A DNA stretch of 64,000 nt from Tamarix chinensis (GCA_030549775.1 CM060175.1:2666564-2730563), one strand, 5' to 3'; shown: positions 36,848-50,659, numbered from the stretch's first letter. The notes: generated by a model not told the origin, from the sequence alone. Numbers and translations: made by a program.

Positions 36848-38034
36848 GTACCGATGGATCTTGTTCTGTGTGTTCTGAAATTCATCTTTTTTCATATGGT
36901 ACGCTCTTTGACTTGGTGAATCTGTAGAATGTAGAGTGGTGCCCAAACAGTTGAACTTGGAAGAAATTGAGAATGGTTTGCAGTGACAAGTTGCGGGCAC
37001 TTTTATGCCAGTGTATGACTGAACAGGCAGCAGTTGTGAAAGTCCATGGTTGACTTCGTTGGAGAGGGTGGAATGGGAAGATATGACGACTTTTCCAGGA
37101 ATCCACACTGAAAATACACGCCATACCTTTGTATAGAATGAGGTACTGCCCTCATTGAGGAAGCTGTTTGTTGACATTGTTTTTCAATGACATAGAGATA
37201 CTTTATGCCTTGAATTGAAGCAAAACAACGTGTTTTTTAGGGTCTTGTGTTTTTTCGTTTGGGGCTTGGGGTAAAATCTGGAGGTGTTGCTTTGCAGAAA
37301 GGATAGGAGGGCTGCGATAGTTTTGCAGCTCTTTTGCCTTTGCCTTCCCGAAGTGTCTTGTTACAACTTACATGCAGTCAGGTTTATTTACCTTAACAAC
37401 TGAACTTTGAGAATGAAATTCTTTATCCAACTAGGCAGGGTTATAGTTCATTGCTACTTCATTTGACCTATTTGATGTCCTTTGCTAGTGGTGAATAGGC
37501 ACGAACTATTTAGCTCATTACCACTGGTATGACACCCTCTCTTTTCCTAAAAAGATCGCATAAATCTTCTTCATCTTGAGCGTTGGGTGAGTCCGCTGTG
37601 GAAAGCAACTTTTGCTGTTCTTTCACGAAGTTTTCTATTCACATTGCTCTGAATTCGATGTCTGATTGGTCCATGGTAAAAGTGCGTGTATACTCTTTTA
37701 AACGTTATCGACTTTAACAACCTCAGTCCGCATACGTAGACGTGGATGGATAATTGGACTTTAATGCCATTTTTAGATAAACCAAATTGTTCAATAAACT
37801 CAAATTTTCTAAAAGGTTTCATTTCATAGTAACTATTTTACCAACCGGTGAGCTAGTTGTGCTGTGGTATGTTTTCAAAAGGTAAAAAAGTAGCTTATAT
37901 CTTATTCTAAGCGAGCTTTTCATATTTAATCCACAATCAATTTTAACTTAAATTTCTTTCATATCAATTAAAACTATTCATCTATATATTGCAACTAATT
38001 TTGTCAAATGCCGCTATAAAAATTATTTGGCATA
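36848..38034. other. 5-FCL 3' flank
   Basis: This should hold the 3' UTR. Possible AATAAA-like signals occur (for example near 37791) but the cleavage site cannot be fixed from sequence. Minus-strand frames at 36689-37177 are antisense to exon 7 and the UTR and show no family. No other gene was recognised. Confidence 0.4.
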
Positions 38035-38042
38035 CTTGTCAT

Positions 38043-40412
38043 TAGAGGTGGCAATTTGGTCTGATAGATGATGTTCGGATTGGGTTGTAGTACCCTAGTA
38101 GGTTGACTCATCATGGATTTGGGTGGTTTGTATGATAGATTGGGCTATTTTGGGTTTAGATTGTTTTATTAGTCGGATTAGGTCAAGTTGTTATAACTTT
38201 AGGCTGTATTGAGTCATTTGGTCATATCAGATTGGGTTGAGACTTGGTTCCTTTCAAGTTAACTTAATGGGTTGAGTTGATGATATGTATAAGTTATATT
38301 AGTCAATTGGAACTTTAATGAAAATATTTAATATAATTACGTGATGAACTTTGCACATTTGAGTCTAATTGTTCTTGTTTATATCTCTTGATTATATATT
38401 ATAGGTAATTGGAGAGATTGAGATCAAAAGGAGTTAAAATGCAATAATCGGAACACATGAGACGTGAAAGTACTCTTATGTGCTAAAGGTTGGGAATATA
38501 GACATATTCAACCATGATCCAATCTTAATTTGGAAACATGATAAACATATACATTTTAAATCTTCTTGTTAGTTTCCCCATGTATCAAAAATCATTCTAA
38601 ACAGAAGTCTAATGAAGAAATTGTGGTTGAAACATTAAAAATCAATGAGGCTGTCAGGAGCTATTGAGTTCGAGAACAACATGACTAGCCTATGTTAATA
38701 TTTGGTTGGGCCCATTCTATTGTTATTTATACATATTTTGATTGAGAGTTAGGGTTAGGGAGAGAAGATGAATCTTTTTCACCCATCTTGAGAGAAGAGT
38801 TACACTTTCTATCACCACTTATCCTGTCTCCCATCTCAATTCTTCTTGATCAATTTCATTATTTTCTCTCGTAAATCTGAATTAAGAATGGTGGATCAAA
38901 GTCATCCGGATTGTAATATTTAGTTTGATTTATCTATTGATTTTTATATCTATCTATCTTTTTCCATATGATGAGTATCCTTAATTTTGCAATTATGTGT
39001 GGCTAATTTTCTCGTGTGAAGTTGAAGGGAGAATTCCTTGATCCTGATGTGTTGAATTTCCTGTATATGCACTAATCTGAGTTTTTATTTGTGTGAATTG
39101 TGTTGTGTCTAAATGTCTTAGTTAAAATATTAATCAACTTTTGATATTAGGAACTTTCATTGAGACTGAGAGATGAAATACTTAGTAGACCTACATAACA
39201 CAATTAGAGATTATGAATTATAAGGTCAAGAGATGTCAATCTAATTTCTATAACAATAGGGTGAATAATTGAATTTGTAGCTTTGCAATTATATAATTGG
39301 ACTTGTAATCGGCAAAATATTATTGTGGCTTGAGAAAGTGCAGCAATAATTATCCATGCTGTCACACTAAGCATAAAATTTGGGTTAGGATCTGTAGGAT
39401 TATTTAGCATATCATAAATTGGGAAATTTAATTGGAACCTTAAACATCATATTTTATAGTATAATTTCAATCTTTTTGGATTTCTATGTTTTGGGTATTT
39501 CCTTTTTTTCACAATTTTTATAATTTTTAGAATAATTCAATTAATCAACTATTCGATAGTTTAAACATAGAGAAGTCTAATCACCATTTTGGTACTCACT
39601 CTTTAGTTCTTGTGGGATTGACCTTGAGTGCTACTTCAAAACTATACACATGTAGTTAGAGGACATTATGGGGTTCAAGCTGAATTGGCTAGTGTTTGGG
39701 TCATGTTGGGTTTGGATCAAATTATCTTGAGTTCGGATCATCTTAAGTTAACTTGGTGGATTAGGTTGCTCTAGGTTTTTGTGTGTTGAGTCGGGGTTTA
39801 TGCCAAGCTAATCCTATATTAGATCATTTTGAATTTGTGCGAAACCAGATATTGACCACCATAATTAGTATAACTCATTAACCTCATGAGAAAATATTAA
39901 ATTTTACTTCATGTAAGAATGTAATTAGAAATGTGTTGTAAACTACTACTTGCTTATTATTATTATGACATTTTAATGTTGTGTTTTTGTGTAGAAAAAT
40001 AGGTGAAATTAAGATATTATTAGTTCATAAGGTTGTCCACCATAAAAGTAATAAAAATAAGTAATATTTATAAAATAATGTATTTTCAAAAGATTTAAAT
40101 GAGTAATTAAACATGTGTTTTTTTCATAACTAGTTAACATCAAATATGGTCTTGTCAAGTCAATTTGATATTTGGTTGGATTGATATTGGGTTAACATCA
40201 GGGTGAGATGATGTTGGGCCGGGTTGTGATTAGGTTGAAATGATGTTGGATTTTCAATTAAATTAGGTAACTAATTGGGTTTGAGTTAGACCAATTAAAA
40301 TCATATCATCTTTGGATCAAGTTAGGTTGATGATTTTTTTGAGCTTTATCAGGTTGAGTTTCATGTGGGTCAAGTTGTGGTGGATTGTTTGGGTCAACTT
40401 TTTCCAATTCTA
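38043..40412. mobile_element. hAT-like non-autonomous element with internal insertion
   Basis: The left end TAGAGGTGGCAA (38043) and the decayed right end TTTCCAATTCTA (ending at 40412) are imperfect inverted repeats. The flanking 8-mers cttgtcat and gttgttat match at 6 of 8 positions. The outer parts (38043-38300 and about 39660-40412) repeat gggttgg/gggtcaa words. The middle (about 38310-39650) lacks them and ends with a gtgggattgaccttg phrase common at the ends of plant LTR elements, so it is probably a nested insert. Internal limits are estimates. Confidence 0.45.
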
Positions 40413-40844
40413 GTTGTTATATATCAACTTTTAACCAAATAGATTTTTAGTTATAAAATAGCTCATCAAGTAGTGCCAAGCATAGCTTAAGTTCTTTTCC
40501 TTTTTATCTCTATGAAACTTTTATTCTATTTTGAATTTTGAAAGATTACATGAATATGTATAGAGTATCTAATATAAACAACATACATTGCTCATTTGGT
40601 AAGGGAAAATAGGAGTGAAAAAAGTACCCCTCTATTTTACATCTCTTATACACTCTATTCAAAGAAAAATATTTTTCTTTTCAAATGAATATCCATTTTA
40701 GATTTTAATTTGATCTAAAATTATATTTCACTAAAATATTTTAGTATATCTAAATATTTGATATGAATGATATAAAATAATTTTTTTACCCCTATTACCT
40801 TCATATCAAATGATTCGTCATAGACCAACCATTAAATTAATACT
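40413..40844. other. AT-rich spacer, nothing recognised
   Basis: No gene or repeat boundary was found apart from the 8-bp gttgttat at its left edge. Confidence 0.4.
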
Positions 40845-41995
40845 TTTAATACTCCATATTTTTGTAAAGTGTTGAATAAGAAATTATGCTAATTTTGGTG
40901 TTTGATTTTGATATGATTTGGTTGAGGTGAAGTTGCATTTGAAATGAGGTTGGAAAATTTAATTTAATAAGTTTTTCAAGCAAATTGATCGACTAGTCCT
41001 ATAACCGATTGACTAGTTTGTCATTTCAGTGAAAATGGCTTTTACTTGACCAAATCAATTGATTGGTTGGGGAACCGATCAACTATTCTGTAGAACACTC
41101 AATTAGTAGGCTAAAATGATGGTCATATTTTTGAAACTCAATTTTTTGGAAAAATTTCTTATACTGAAATGGAACTTTGTTAACCTATGTTGAATTGTTT
41201 CTAAGAGATTCTTAGCCTTTTTTATGATGCATTTGACCCAAAAATACTACCTCAAATCGATCTAAAGAGTCGACTGGGACAATTGGGAGGGGAGATGACC
41301 TCATCCTTATCTTCTTCCACCTCTCTCCTATGCACATTTCTGAGATTATTGCTTCGATCTCAAACTTAATTTTGTTAAGCTAGGAGATTCCTTCTACCCT
41401 GACCTTCCGTTACCCTTCTTTTCAATTGCATTTATGGACCAATTGACCTGTACTTCTCTAAATCACCATTTAAAATTTGGAGGATGGGTTAGCTCATCTT
41501 GGATAAAAATCATCCGTTTAACTCAAATTCAAATGGTATTAATTAAGGTTTTTGATTCATTCTTGACCACACTTGTGAATTATATCGAGTTGTTGGCTAT
41601 AAATATCCATAATTGCCCATTTTATTTACCTTTCTTTTAGCCACCAAAAATAACTAATCTCTCTAGCATTGACCTTCTCCCTATGCACTTTGAGCCTTAC
41701 AGTCAAATTCCTTTTACTATTCTGATCGTTTCTCTAGCTTCCTCTTATTTTAATTGATAAGAAAGGAAGAGTTAGATTTAAAAAAGAGTTTGAGTGGTTC
41801 AGTAGATTTATCCTTTCTTTTTTCCTTTAGGTTATGGTATGTTCATTATTTCCCATCGATTTTATATTTGAATTTATAAAAGTTATTCATGAATTTTATA
41901 AGTTAAAACTTGTTGTTTTTAAGGTTTTGAAAATTGAGGATTTTATAGGTTGAGTGTTCTTGTTTAAGGAAAGTTTTACCTACATCAAGTAACAC
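40845..41995 (+). repeat. Long direct repeat, copy 1, with TATA motif
   Basis: It starts near aatactccatatttttgtaaa and is collinear for about 1.1 kb with 45905-46965. It has ctataaata at 41597-41605, then a pyrimidine-rich leader after agccacc, and ends near gcctacatcaagtaa-like sequence. Internal tgatcgactagt, gattggttggggaaccgat words recur. An LTR with promoter is the likeliest identity. Confidence 0.55.
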
Positions 41996-42196
41996 AATTA
42001 TTTCTCTCTATTGAATTAATCACTTTTATATATTATTTATTTTCTATATCTATTTAATCCTCATCAAATAACAATCATTAACATATGTGTCTCTAATTGA
42101 AAATTTCATTTAATGATGTGCATATGTAAACTATATTTTCATTTCATTATATGACATTTTCTATATCTTATAGTGTCCTATACTTATTAATGAAAA

Positions 42197-42236
<40 letters not shown>

Positions 42237-42880
42237 AGTTTTTATGAGTGACATTACTAATAATTTGAAGTATTTTTTTTCTCTAGCTTCGTAATTAAGC
42301 ATTCATGCATGTTATATATATATGTAAAGGTCTCGGCCAACACATGCATTTGTTAATATATAACAGTAGCGCGACAAATTCAACAACGAACAACAACATT
42401 GGTCACCAACACATTCAACAACACATTTTTCAAGGATAAACTACAATTTTTCAATAACAAACAATGCAACCCCGTATCAACATGCATGCATTTATACATA
42501 TATATAAGAAGAGAAAAACTACAAGTGGAAGAACAAAAGAATACGTAAAAGGAGCAGCAACAAGCAAGAAAAACTAGTGGCGAGCAAGAGGAGAGCAGTG
42601 ACCACCTAAAAACATGATGGAGGAAGAACAAAGAAGTGCTGGTTAGATATGGAAGAATGACAACACATGAAAAGATGAGAATGTCAGAGGTGTGGTGTTG
42701 CAAGGAAGAAGAAAGTTGGCGGTGCGAAAGAGAAAAAGTGGTGGTTTCCTTGACTTGAGAGGAGCCGGAGTGGTGGTGCATACTGTGGTGGTACGAGGGT
42801 TTGTAAGAGAGGGAAGGTGCAGAGTTTGAGAATTTTGGCACAAAACAGAATTAGATAAAATAAAAGGCGGAATGTGGGGT
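41996..42880. other. Spacer with (TG)n(TA)n and low-complexity frames
   Basis: A (TG)n(TA)n run lies at about 42199-42232. The minus-strand frames at 42380-42843 are Ser/His/Pro-rich with no recognised domain and no plausible gene structure. Confidence 0.4.
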
Positions 42881-43108
42881 TTTAATAATGGTTCCTACAA
42901 GAACAGTTATTAAAATGAGTGGGGCTTTGGACAAAAATTATTTTAGAAACAGTTATTAAAGGAGCTTTTAATAATGGTTTTCCATATATGGTTTTGAACT
43001 ATAACCGTTATCAAAACTGTCTCGCACATTAATTTTCACACGTTTAGCAACTGTTTTCGAACCACCATTATTAATGTCCTGTTATTATTTCTCAATTTTG
43101 TAGTAGTG
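42881..43108. mobile_element. CACTA-like terminus
   Basis: Read from the right, the sequence starts CACTACTACAAAATTGAG. It has several subterminal motifs of the aaccgttatcaaaac / aacagttattaaa type, as in plant CACTA (En/Spm) ends. The matching left terminus was not found, so only one end is called. Confidence 0.4.
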
Positions 43109-44060
43109 TCTCTTAATTATAAGTTCTAATTTTTGATTGAATGCAAGTAATTCTCCTTATTGTATTATTATTTCTCTTACTTTTATTGTTTCCTTATTAA
43201 TTTATTATTAATCATTGATGTTATTTATATATTACTGCATTTAATGGTGTGTTAATGTAATTATGAAGATAGGAGCATAGATAATATAGGGTAGGAGGAT
43301 TTGATGATAGAATTAGGATTTCGGATATGACAACGTAATTTGAATTTATGATTCTAAATGAAATTTAATTGGATTAATGGACATAATCGAATGATCTTGC
43401 ATCATAGGTTAAAAATTTAAACTAATTAGATTGATCACCTATTTAGTTTAGATCTTAATCAAAGCTAGGACAATGAAATTAATATGTAACTATTAATTAA
43501 CATTTCTAAAGTAGAAAAAGGTTAATTATTAATCTTTTCTATTAATTCATACGATTGCATAATCCGAGCTTATGTGATTATGGTCATAGTTGACTAATTT
43601 CCATTCGTAATGCTATGATTAATTGAATCTAGTATTCTTAACTGAGGTTATTAATTGTTAGATGATAAATTGAGGTCTTATTCAGTTTATTAAAATTAAG
43701 AGAAATAAAAGAGATGAATTGTCATGAGTTTCTATAGATCAACGTTTGATCATTTAGAATTATTCTTTTATACATGATTATTTTATATCCTAGTTCCATA
43801 ATCAATATCTTCCTATCTTAATTCACTAATTGGTAAGTAACGTGTTTTATTATTTATCTAAAGTTTAAAAATTGGTAATAGAAATTAATTTTATTAAATA
43901 ACTAAAACATTGATTACAGAATTATTGATTATAAAACTATTCCTTGTAGGTTCAACTCATTCTTGCCATCTACTACGTATTTGGAATTAGGATTTATTTA
44001 TTAAATTTGTTGTACACACTACAGCGCATCATTATTATTCATGTTTTATTTATTTTAGGT
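43109..44060. other. Unassigned LTR-like sequence
   Basis: AT-rich, ending in a phrase tccttgtaggttcaactc...ctactacg that resembles the end region of plant LTR elements; a similar phrase is seen near 39615. No coding sequence. Confidence 0.35.
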
Positions 44061-45900
44061 TCATCACACAAACATGTACACCTACCCAATGCATGGCATC
44101 GTCCCTACCTCTACCTCGAGACAACCTTGTTCTCCTTGGAAACCCTAGTTTTAAAACTCTAGTACATACTCAACTCTACCTTTCCTTTTGAGTTGTCAAT
44201 CTATCCAACAAACTCTAACATTTCATTAAAAGCCCCTAGTTAAGGGTCATGATCTGCTGCCCCTATTTTCCACATATGATAATAACTAGCCTCTAGGGTA
44301 ATCCTTAAAGCCTTAATTTCTCTTGGTTGGCCTAGCCCCTCCTCTATTTTTTATGTAGCCCTAAATTCCTATACTCATGCATATAATGCTATGGTTAACC
44401 ATTATATTGAAAATTGTAGCCCAAATCTCCCATTTTGCACATATTATAATACACTTCCTATTCCAGCCCCCTCTAAAACCCTAATTCCTTGTTTTGATTA
44501 TAACTACTTCCCTCTACCTTGCATGGCTACTAAATTTGGTACATATTCCCAAAATTACATGGTTAACATAAGACTCTAGGGTTAAATTCCAAATATGCCA
44601 TTTTGGACATGTGATAATAACCTACCCCTAGGTTTTTGTGCCTTGGCCTCTCAAAATCTTATTTTCACATTTTGGTCATATTACTTCCTCTAATGCTCAA
44701 AGGACTCCCCAAATTTGTGTGGATACCTAAAAATTCCATATTTAACTCCATATCCATTTTTTTTTGTAACAAACCCCAACTCTACTAATGTATGATCATA
44801 GCACCCCTTAGGTTTTACTCCCCCCCATGCATGGTTATTCACCCACATATGGTATTTACCCTAAACCTGCTTATTTTTTTCATAGTTATTTTGTATAGTA
44901 TCTCCATACTATTTTAGGCCAATTTACACCTTAAAGTACCCTACATGTCACTTTTCACAATATTGACCAGAATGATCTTATGTCTAAAAAACACTACCTA
45001 ATTAAAAATTCATTCAACACAAAGACTCCCCATACTTTTCATACATGCAATATTATATATGGATACACATAAACACTTAAAGACAAGAAAATCATAACCA
45101 CACAACTCTTAGCTATTGTCAGGCGTAATTGCACATACCACTAGAGTCATTTATCATTTTATGCATGTCATCACATAAGACATAGCAAGGACATATTTTA
45201 GAAAAATTTAAACCCTAGGTATGCTTGTATCCTTATCAAAGCAGCTCTTATCTCTAAGATCTTGAGATATATGCCTCCTCTTTTGCTCTTCCCAAATAAT
45301 ACCTAGGAAATAGGAATATAAACAATTTAGATTTTCTTTTCTTTTCTTTCTTTTTTTCTTTCATAATAAATGGGGCCTTACCTAAAGAAATATTAAGGAG
45401 AAGAAATGAAGCGGAGGTGACCAAAATAGGGGAGAAAAATGGGGCAATCAGTGGTGCGATGACAATAGTAAGGTGATAGTCGTTGATGTTGGTAGAGAGG
45501 GATGAGGTTTGGTACCTCAAGGTCAAGGGGGTGGTAGTGGCACTAGGATATGCTGGAGTGGATGGTCGTTAGTGGTGGTGGAGCTGACGATTATAGTGGT
45601 GTAGAGTGGCACACAACTAATGGGGAGAAGGAAAAGGAGGAAGAGAGAAAGGGGAGAAAGGGGTGTTTGAGGTGGCTGCAAAGGCTGGGGCACCTGTGCA
45701 TTATGGCTATAGTGTGGTGGTGGCAAGGAGGGAGGAGAGTGACTGATGGCGGTTGCTAAAAAAATGCAGCCTACAATTATTGTAAACACTAGAGAAGATA
45801 ATAAAGTCAAGAAGGAGGGGAAAGGGTGGATCTGTAGGAATAGGTAGGGCGTAGGCAGGGAAGAGAGGTGCCTTGGGAAGGTGGCTAGGTGTCGACAGTT
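44061..45900 (-). repeat. Minus-oriented large-LTR fragment
   Basis: The ccctag/aaccctaa and catgcatg-rich stretch (44100-45200) parallels 53860-54760 of the solo LTR, and a G-rich tract (45400-45880) follows in both. It is cut by the start of the direct repeat at 45905. Pro-rich and Gly-rich frames here are artefacts. Confidence 0.45.
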
Positions 45901-45904
45901 CTAA

Positions 45905-46965
45905 TACACCATATTTTTGTAAATGGTTGAATGAGAATTATGCCAACTTTTAGGCCTCTGATTTTGCTTTAATGTTATGATTTGGTTTGGGATAAAATTA
46001 GATTTAAAATTATGTTGAAAAATGGATTTTATTGAGTTTTGCAGGCAAACATATTAAGTGGTTTGTCTTTCCAGTAAATTTGGCTTTCTCGACTAAATAG
46101 ATCGACTGGTTGGGGGAAACCGATCGATTGGAGGTAGAATAGTCGACTAGTAGACCTAAACCTATCGACTAGTTTGTCGAGCTAGTTAAATTTTTCGAGC
46201 TTGATTTTTTTTGAAAAATCTCTCACACAAATCAAACCTTATAAACCCATGCTAATTTATTTATAAGAGATTCCTAACTATTTTCATGATACATTTAACC
46301 CAAAATATTATGTCAAATTAATTAGAGTTTGATGGCGATAATTATGGGTGAGAGATGACCTCAACATTATCTTCTTCCTCCTCTTTCTTTTGCACGATTT
46401 TGAGATCAATAATTCAATCTCAAGCATGATTTGAGTAGCTAGAAGATTCCTTCCATATTGACCTTCCAGTACTACATTCATGTATGCTAATTTAGGCCTA
46501 ATTAGCCTATATTGTCTAGAGACACCATTTGAGTTTTGGAGAATAGGTCTACAAATTCTAAAAAAAATTCGTCCATTCTACTTAAATTTAAATAGTTAAT
46601 TGTAGGGTTTCAAGTTAGTTCCTAAACCCTCAGTATTTCCCTTTGATTTTGTGGCTATAAATAGCCCAATCATCCCATATATGCACTTTCTTTCAGCCAC
46701 CTAATCATCTAAGTCTTACATTCAACTTCCTTCTCTCAACACTTCGAGGCTTACCAATCAATTTTCACATGCTATTCTTATCCTATCTCTAACTCTATCT
46801 TGCTTCAATTGTTAAGAAATAAAGAGTTAGATTCAAGAAAAAGGTAAAGTCATCTTGTTGAGTTTCTTCCTTGTTTAACCTCAAGCGATTTTCAAAGGTG
46901 GGATTTTCCACAATTGGAATTTTTGGTTTTAAGGGGATTTTGCCTACATCAAGTAAGTAATTCTT
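45905..46965 (+). repeat. Long direct repeat, copy 2, with TATA motif
   Basis: It is collinear with 40845-41995, including gacctca..cttatcttcttcc and ctataaata at 46655-46663, and the shared leader from agccacc. Divergence is substantial, so the duplication is old. It ends near gcctacatcaagtaagtaatt, where a donor-like gtaagt is seen. Confidence 0.55.
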
Positions 46966-47707
46966 ACTTCTAAAACATTTAGTAAGTACGTCATGTCATG
47001 TGCTACCTTTAATTGATTTCTACATGTTGATATGAGTGGATACAATATATATAAGTGATTTGAATGATTAGATGGCATGATTTGAGAAAAGAACATAAGA
47101 TTTAATAAAAATAGGATATGATGATTCCATGTTGAGAAATGCATGTCAATTCGGTTGAAAATATCCTAACCCACCTATTTTTCTTTTTCCCTTTTTTCTT
47201 TTTCCTTTTCTTTCTTTATTTTCTTTCCTTTTTCTTTCTTCTTTTCTTTCTTCTTCCCTTTCCCCTGACCTGGGCCAGCCCAACGGCCTGTTTCCCCTCC
47301 CTCTTTTCTTGTTCGGTGCGGCTTGTCCAGAATGCCGCATTTCATCTCCATTTTTTTCCCCAGCCACCCGACCAGTCGGCTCTCCTTTCTTTTCTTCCTA
47401 GACCGCCGGTCCACACCCCCATCTTCTTCCTTCTCCTTCTTCTTCCCTGTTATAGCCTGCAATTGCCCTGAAGATTCTACTGTAGGCCACTCTCGATTTG
47501 ATCAGCCATTTTTTCCTCTCTACCTCGCCAATTTTTCGGCCACTTTGACCCAACCCACTTCTCTCTCTTCTCGCGCATGATCTTCACTTTCCTGGCCAAT
47601 CACCCTTATCCTGATCGACCTGTGTCGGCCTGCTGTCGCTAGCCGGTGCCCTCTCCTAACTGCCCTATTTTCCTATCACCCCTTTGACTTTATCCTTATC
47701 TAATTAG

Positions 47708-47708
<1 letters not shown>

Positions 47709-47770
<62 letters not shown>
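47709..47770. repeat. (AT)n microsatellite, about 31 units
   Basis: An uninterrupted AT run lies inside the pyrimidine-rich part of the plus-oriented LTR copy. Confidence 0.95.
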
Positions 47771-47773
<3 letters not shown>

Positions 47774-48429
47774 TTTAAGAAGCCAAAATCAAAACCTTTT
47801 CTCGCAGCCCAGCAAAATTTTCCCCGAATGCCACTGCCCTTTCAAACGCCTCTTTCGTCACCATAGTCCAATGCTGGCGTTCGAAACACCCTTGGCACCA
47901 GTCCCTGCATCACCCTCTACCTAACTACACTATCCTCCTCCCTTGATTTGCCTTGCACGAGCTACCCTAGCCATGCAAAGTGACCTTCTCGATTAGTCTT
48001 TCCTTTCACCTCCGCCGCCCTTCGCACCACCATTAGCCACCACTCCTGACATAACCACTATCTCCTACACCTCCCAAACTACTTTGCAGACTTTCCTCTA
48101 CCTCCCCTACCCTTATTTTTCCCTTCCTCCCTCTCCTCCTCTCTTTCTCTCTTTCCTCCACTCTTGGCCACCACAACAACCATTGTATGCTGCCACCTTT
48201 GGTTGTACCACCACCTTCATTCCACTCCTCTCCATCTAGGTTACCATAAACACTCCAACTTCCTCTCTCTCTTTTCTTCTCTTTTTCCTGCCACCACCGG
48301 CGCCGTCGTGCACCACCACCGGTGCCGCCTGTCACCACCAAACCAAGGTGGTATCCTAAACCCTCTCAAACCTTAAACCCTAATTATACAAGCTTTATTT
48401 ATTTAATGTTATTATATTTCTATTATTTC

Positions 48430-48432
48430 AAC

Positions 48433-48496
<64 letters not shown>

Positions 48497-48744
48497 TGTT
48501 TTTGTAATGTAGGGTCGAAATCCTACAATTCATTAATTTTGATTAATACCCTTATTATTATTATTATTATCATTATTATTATTATTATTATTGTTATTAT
48601 TATTATTATTATTATTATTTCATATTATTATTATTGTTTTCATTATTTGTATTATTATTTTGGTGAAGGGTCGAAGCCCTTATTTCACATTTATTTCAAA
48701 TTATGTCATTATTATTATTATTATTATTATTGTTGTTGTTGTTG

Positions 48745-48785
<41 letters not shown>

Positions 48786-48790
48786 GTTAT
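48430..48790. repeat. (ATT)n/(GTT)n microsatellite cluster
   Basis: Three long ATT-type runs (about 48430-48496, 48555-48620, 48709-48787) are separated by two related spacers that contain gggtcgaa(a/g)(t/c)cc. The poly-Tyr and poly-Ile frames here are artefacts. Confidence 0.92.
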
Positions 48791-49374
48791 TATAATTAGT
48801 ATTAATTTTTGGTATCATTATTGTTCTTAGGGTAAAATCTTCAAACATTATATTATCACCTTTTCCAATGTTACTATTATTACTTTTATCCTTAGCAAAA
48901 TTAACATTTAGTTAGTGTTACTATTATTATATTATTATTTTATCTAAAATCCTAATCTTATAATAAATTAGGAAATAGTAGTATTTTTGGTAGGAGGGAA
49001 TCTAATCTTTAGTTTTTTCCCTCTTATAGGAGAGATAAGTCAAAACCGTAAGGAGGCATAGGAGCGTGCTCCAAGACCGGTATCAAATTAGGTAAGGGTG
49101 TAGCTAAGGCCTTATGAATGTAATGTGTTTTGTATGCCTTGTATGCTATGTGCCATGATATGTGATATATCTTATGTGTATTGTTATAACTATTTTATGT
49201 GTAGTGTGGCTTGGAGTTGAGGTATGTTCACGTGTTATTTTATGGCATGCGTATAATATGTATAAGCTGTGATTATGATGTGGCCCTTTAGGACATGCAT
49301 GCTAGTTTATGTAATATGATGAGATGGAGTGAAAGGATGTGGATTTGACCTAAATGTTGCATGATCATGAGTGG

Positions 49375-49525
49375 AAGAATCTAGGGTTTGCATGGACGAA
49401 TCTAGGGTTTTTCATGGAAGAATCTAGGATTTTGCATGAAGGAATCTATGGTCGTACATGGGAGAATCTAAGGTTTTGCATGAGAGAATCTAGGTTTCGC
49501 ATGGGAGCTTTAGGGTTTTGCATGT
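49375..49525 (+). repeat. Short tandem of agaatctagggttttgcatg units
   Basis: About six degenerate units of 25-30 bp (gaatctaggg..., tttgcatgg) lie within the LTR copy. Confidence 0.7.
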
Positions 49526-50337
49526 AAAAGTTTGAAGGGTTGTATAGGATGTATAAATTCTACATGAGGGTGAATTGTATGTATGGAAAGTTGATTTGAG
49601 GTGTGAGGAAGGTAATGGAAGAGTTGTTTAGGTGAAAAATAGCACGTGGGACAAAATGAGGGTGCATAGGAGACCGAGCTAGGGTTTGGGAGGAAACCCT
49701 AATATGAGAAGGTGGTAAAAAAGGAAAATAAATGAAAGTGAGTGGAGTACGAGATGAGGATGGAGATGATCATGTGAGGGATAAGCATGATGACCATGGA
49801 AAGGTAAGAGCAGAAGGTGAAAAATGGAGGGGTAACATGTGGAAATGAGGATGCTAGTGTTTAACGTGGCCAGCTAGGGTTTGGTGTGACTACTTAGGGT
49901 TTTATAGTCATGCGTGTACTTGGTGAGTAAAGTGAGTTGATGAGGTTTGAACCCAATGGTTATGATGAGTAGGGTGTTAAAATAATTTGGTCTTTTGAAG
50001 AGGAGTAGGATGGGCTATATAGGACTAAATTAGGGTTTCTGGAGAAAACCCTAGAGTAAGGTAGTGAGTGGATGTGGAGGTGCATGGTAGTGGACCTTGA
50101 CCCATACACTTAGAAGTTGGGCCTCTAGTGTGAGTTATGGTAAGGAGGAAAAGATGATGGGGCAAGTTAGGAGGTGTAGGAGTCTCATGATATGGGACGA
50201 GTCCTTTTAGAGGCTAAGCAAATAGGGAGTTAGTCATGCATGTCTAGGGCGAAACCTTTTTCAATAATACACGGTAAACCATTAATTATGTAAAGTGGAA
50301 GATTGTTGAGTTAGGCCCAGACCGGTCCATAGCACGT

Positions 50338-50659
50338 AATAGTGGTTAGGACGTTTTGCCCTATGAGTGACCGATCCATCGGCAAATAATAGTGGTCAGG
50401 CACATTATGCCTGTATCCGGTCCACTAGCTATAATAGTGGGGGATTCCATGTTCAACAAATTGAACATAATTGTGCTAAGACATGGGAAATACACTAAGT
50501 ACTTATAGTGAAACACCATGAGAGTCGGGGCCAGACCAATCTACCGGTAATAATAGTGGTTAGGAGCTTTATGCCCTGTATGTTTCCAGTCCACCAGCAA
50601 TAATAGTGGTCAGGAGCTTCATACCCTATATGTTTCCCATCTACTGGCTATAATAGTGG
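50338..50659 (+). repeat. Two triplets of aatagtgg palindrome modules
   Basis: The word aatagtgg lies at 50338, 50388, 50433 and at 50552, 50602, 50652, giving spacing near 50 bp within triplets and 214 bp between triplets. Most units have a CCAC or CCA arm 10-15 bp upstream, best in ccactagctataatagtgg. Confidence 0.7.

Noticed and set aside
36689..37177. 162-aa minus frame
   Set aside because: It is antisense to 5-FCL exon 7 and its 3' flank and shows no family resemblance.
48322..48830. Poly-Tyr and poly-Ile frames
   Set aside because: Products of (ATT)n microsatellites.
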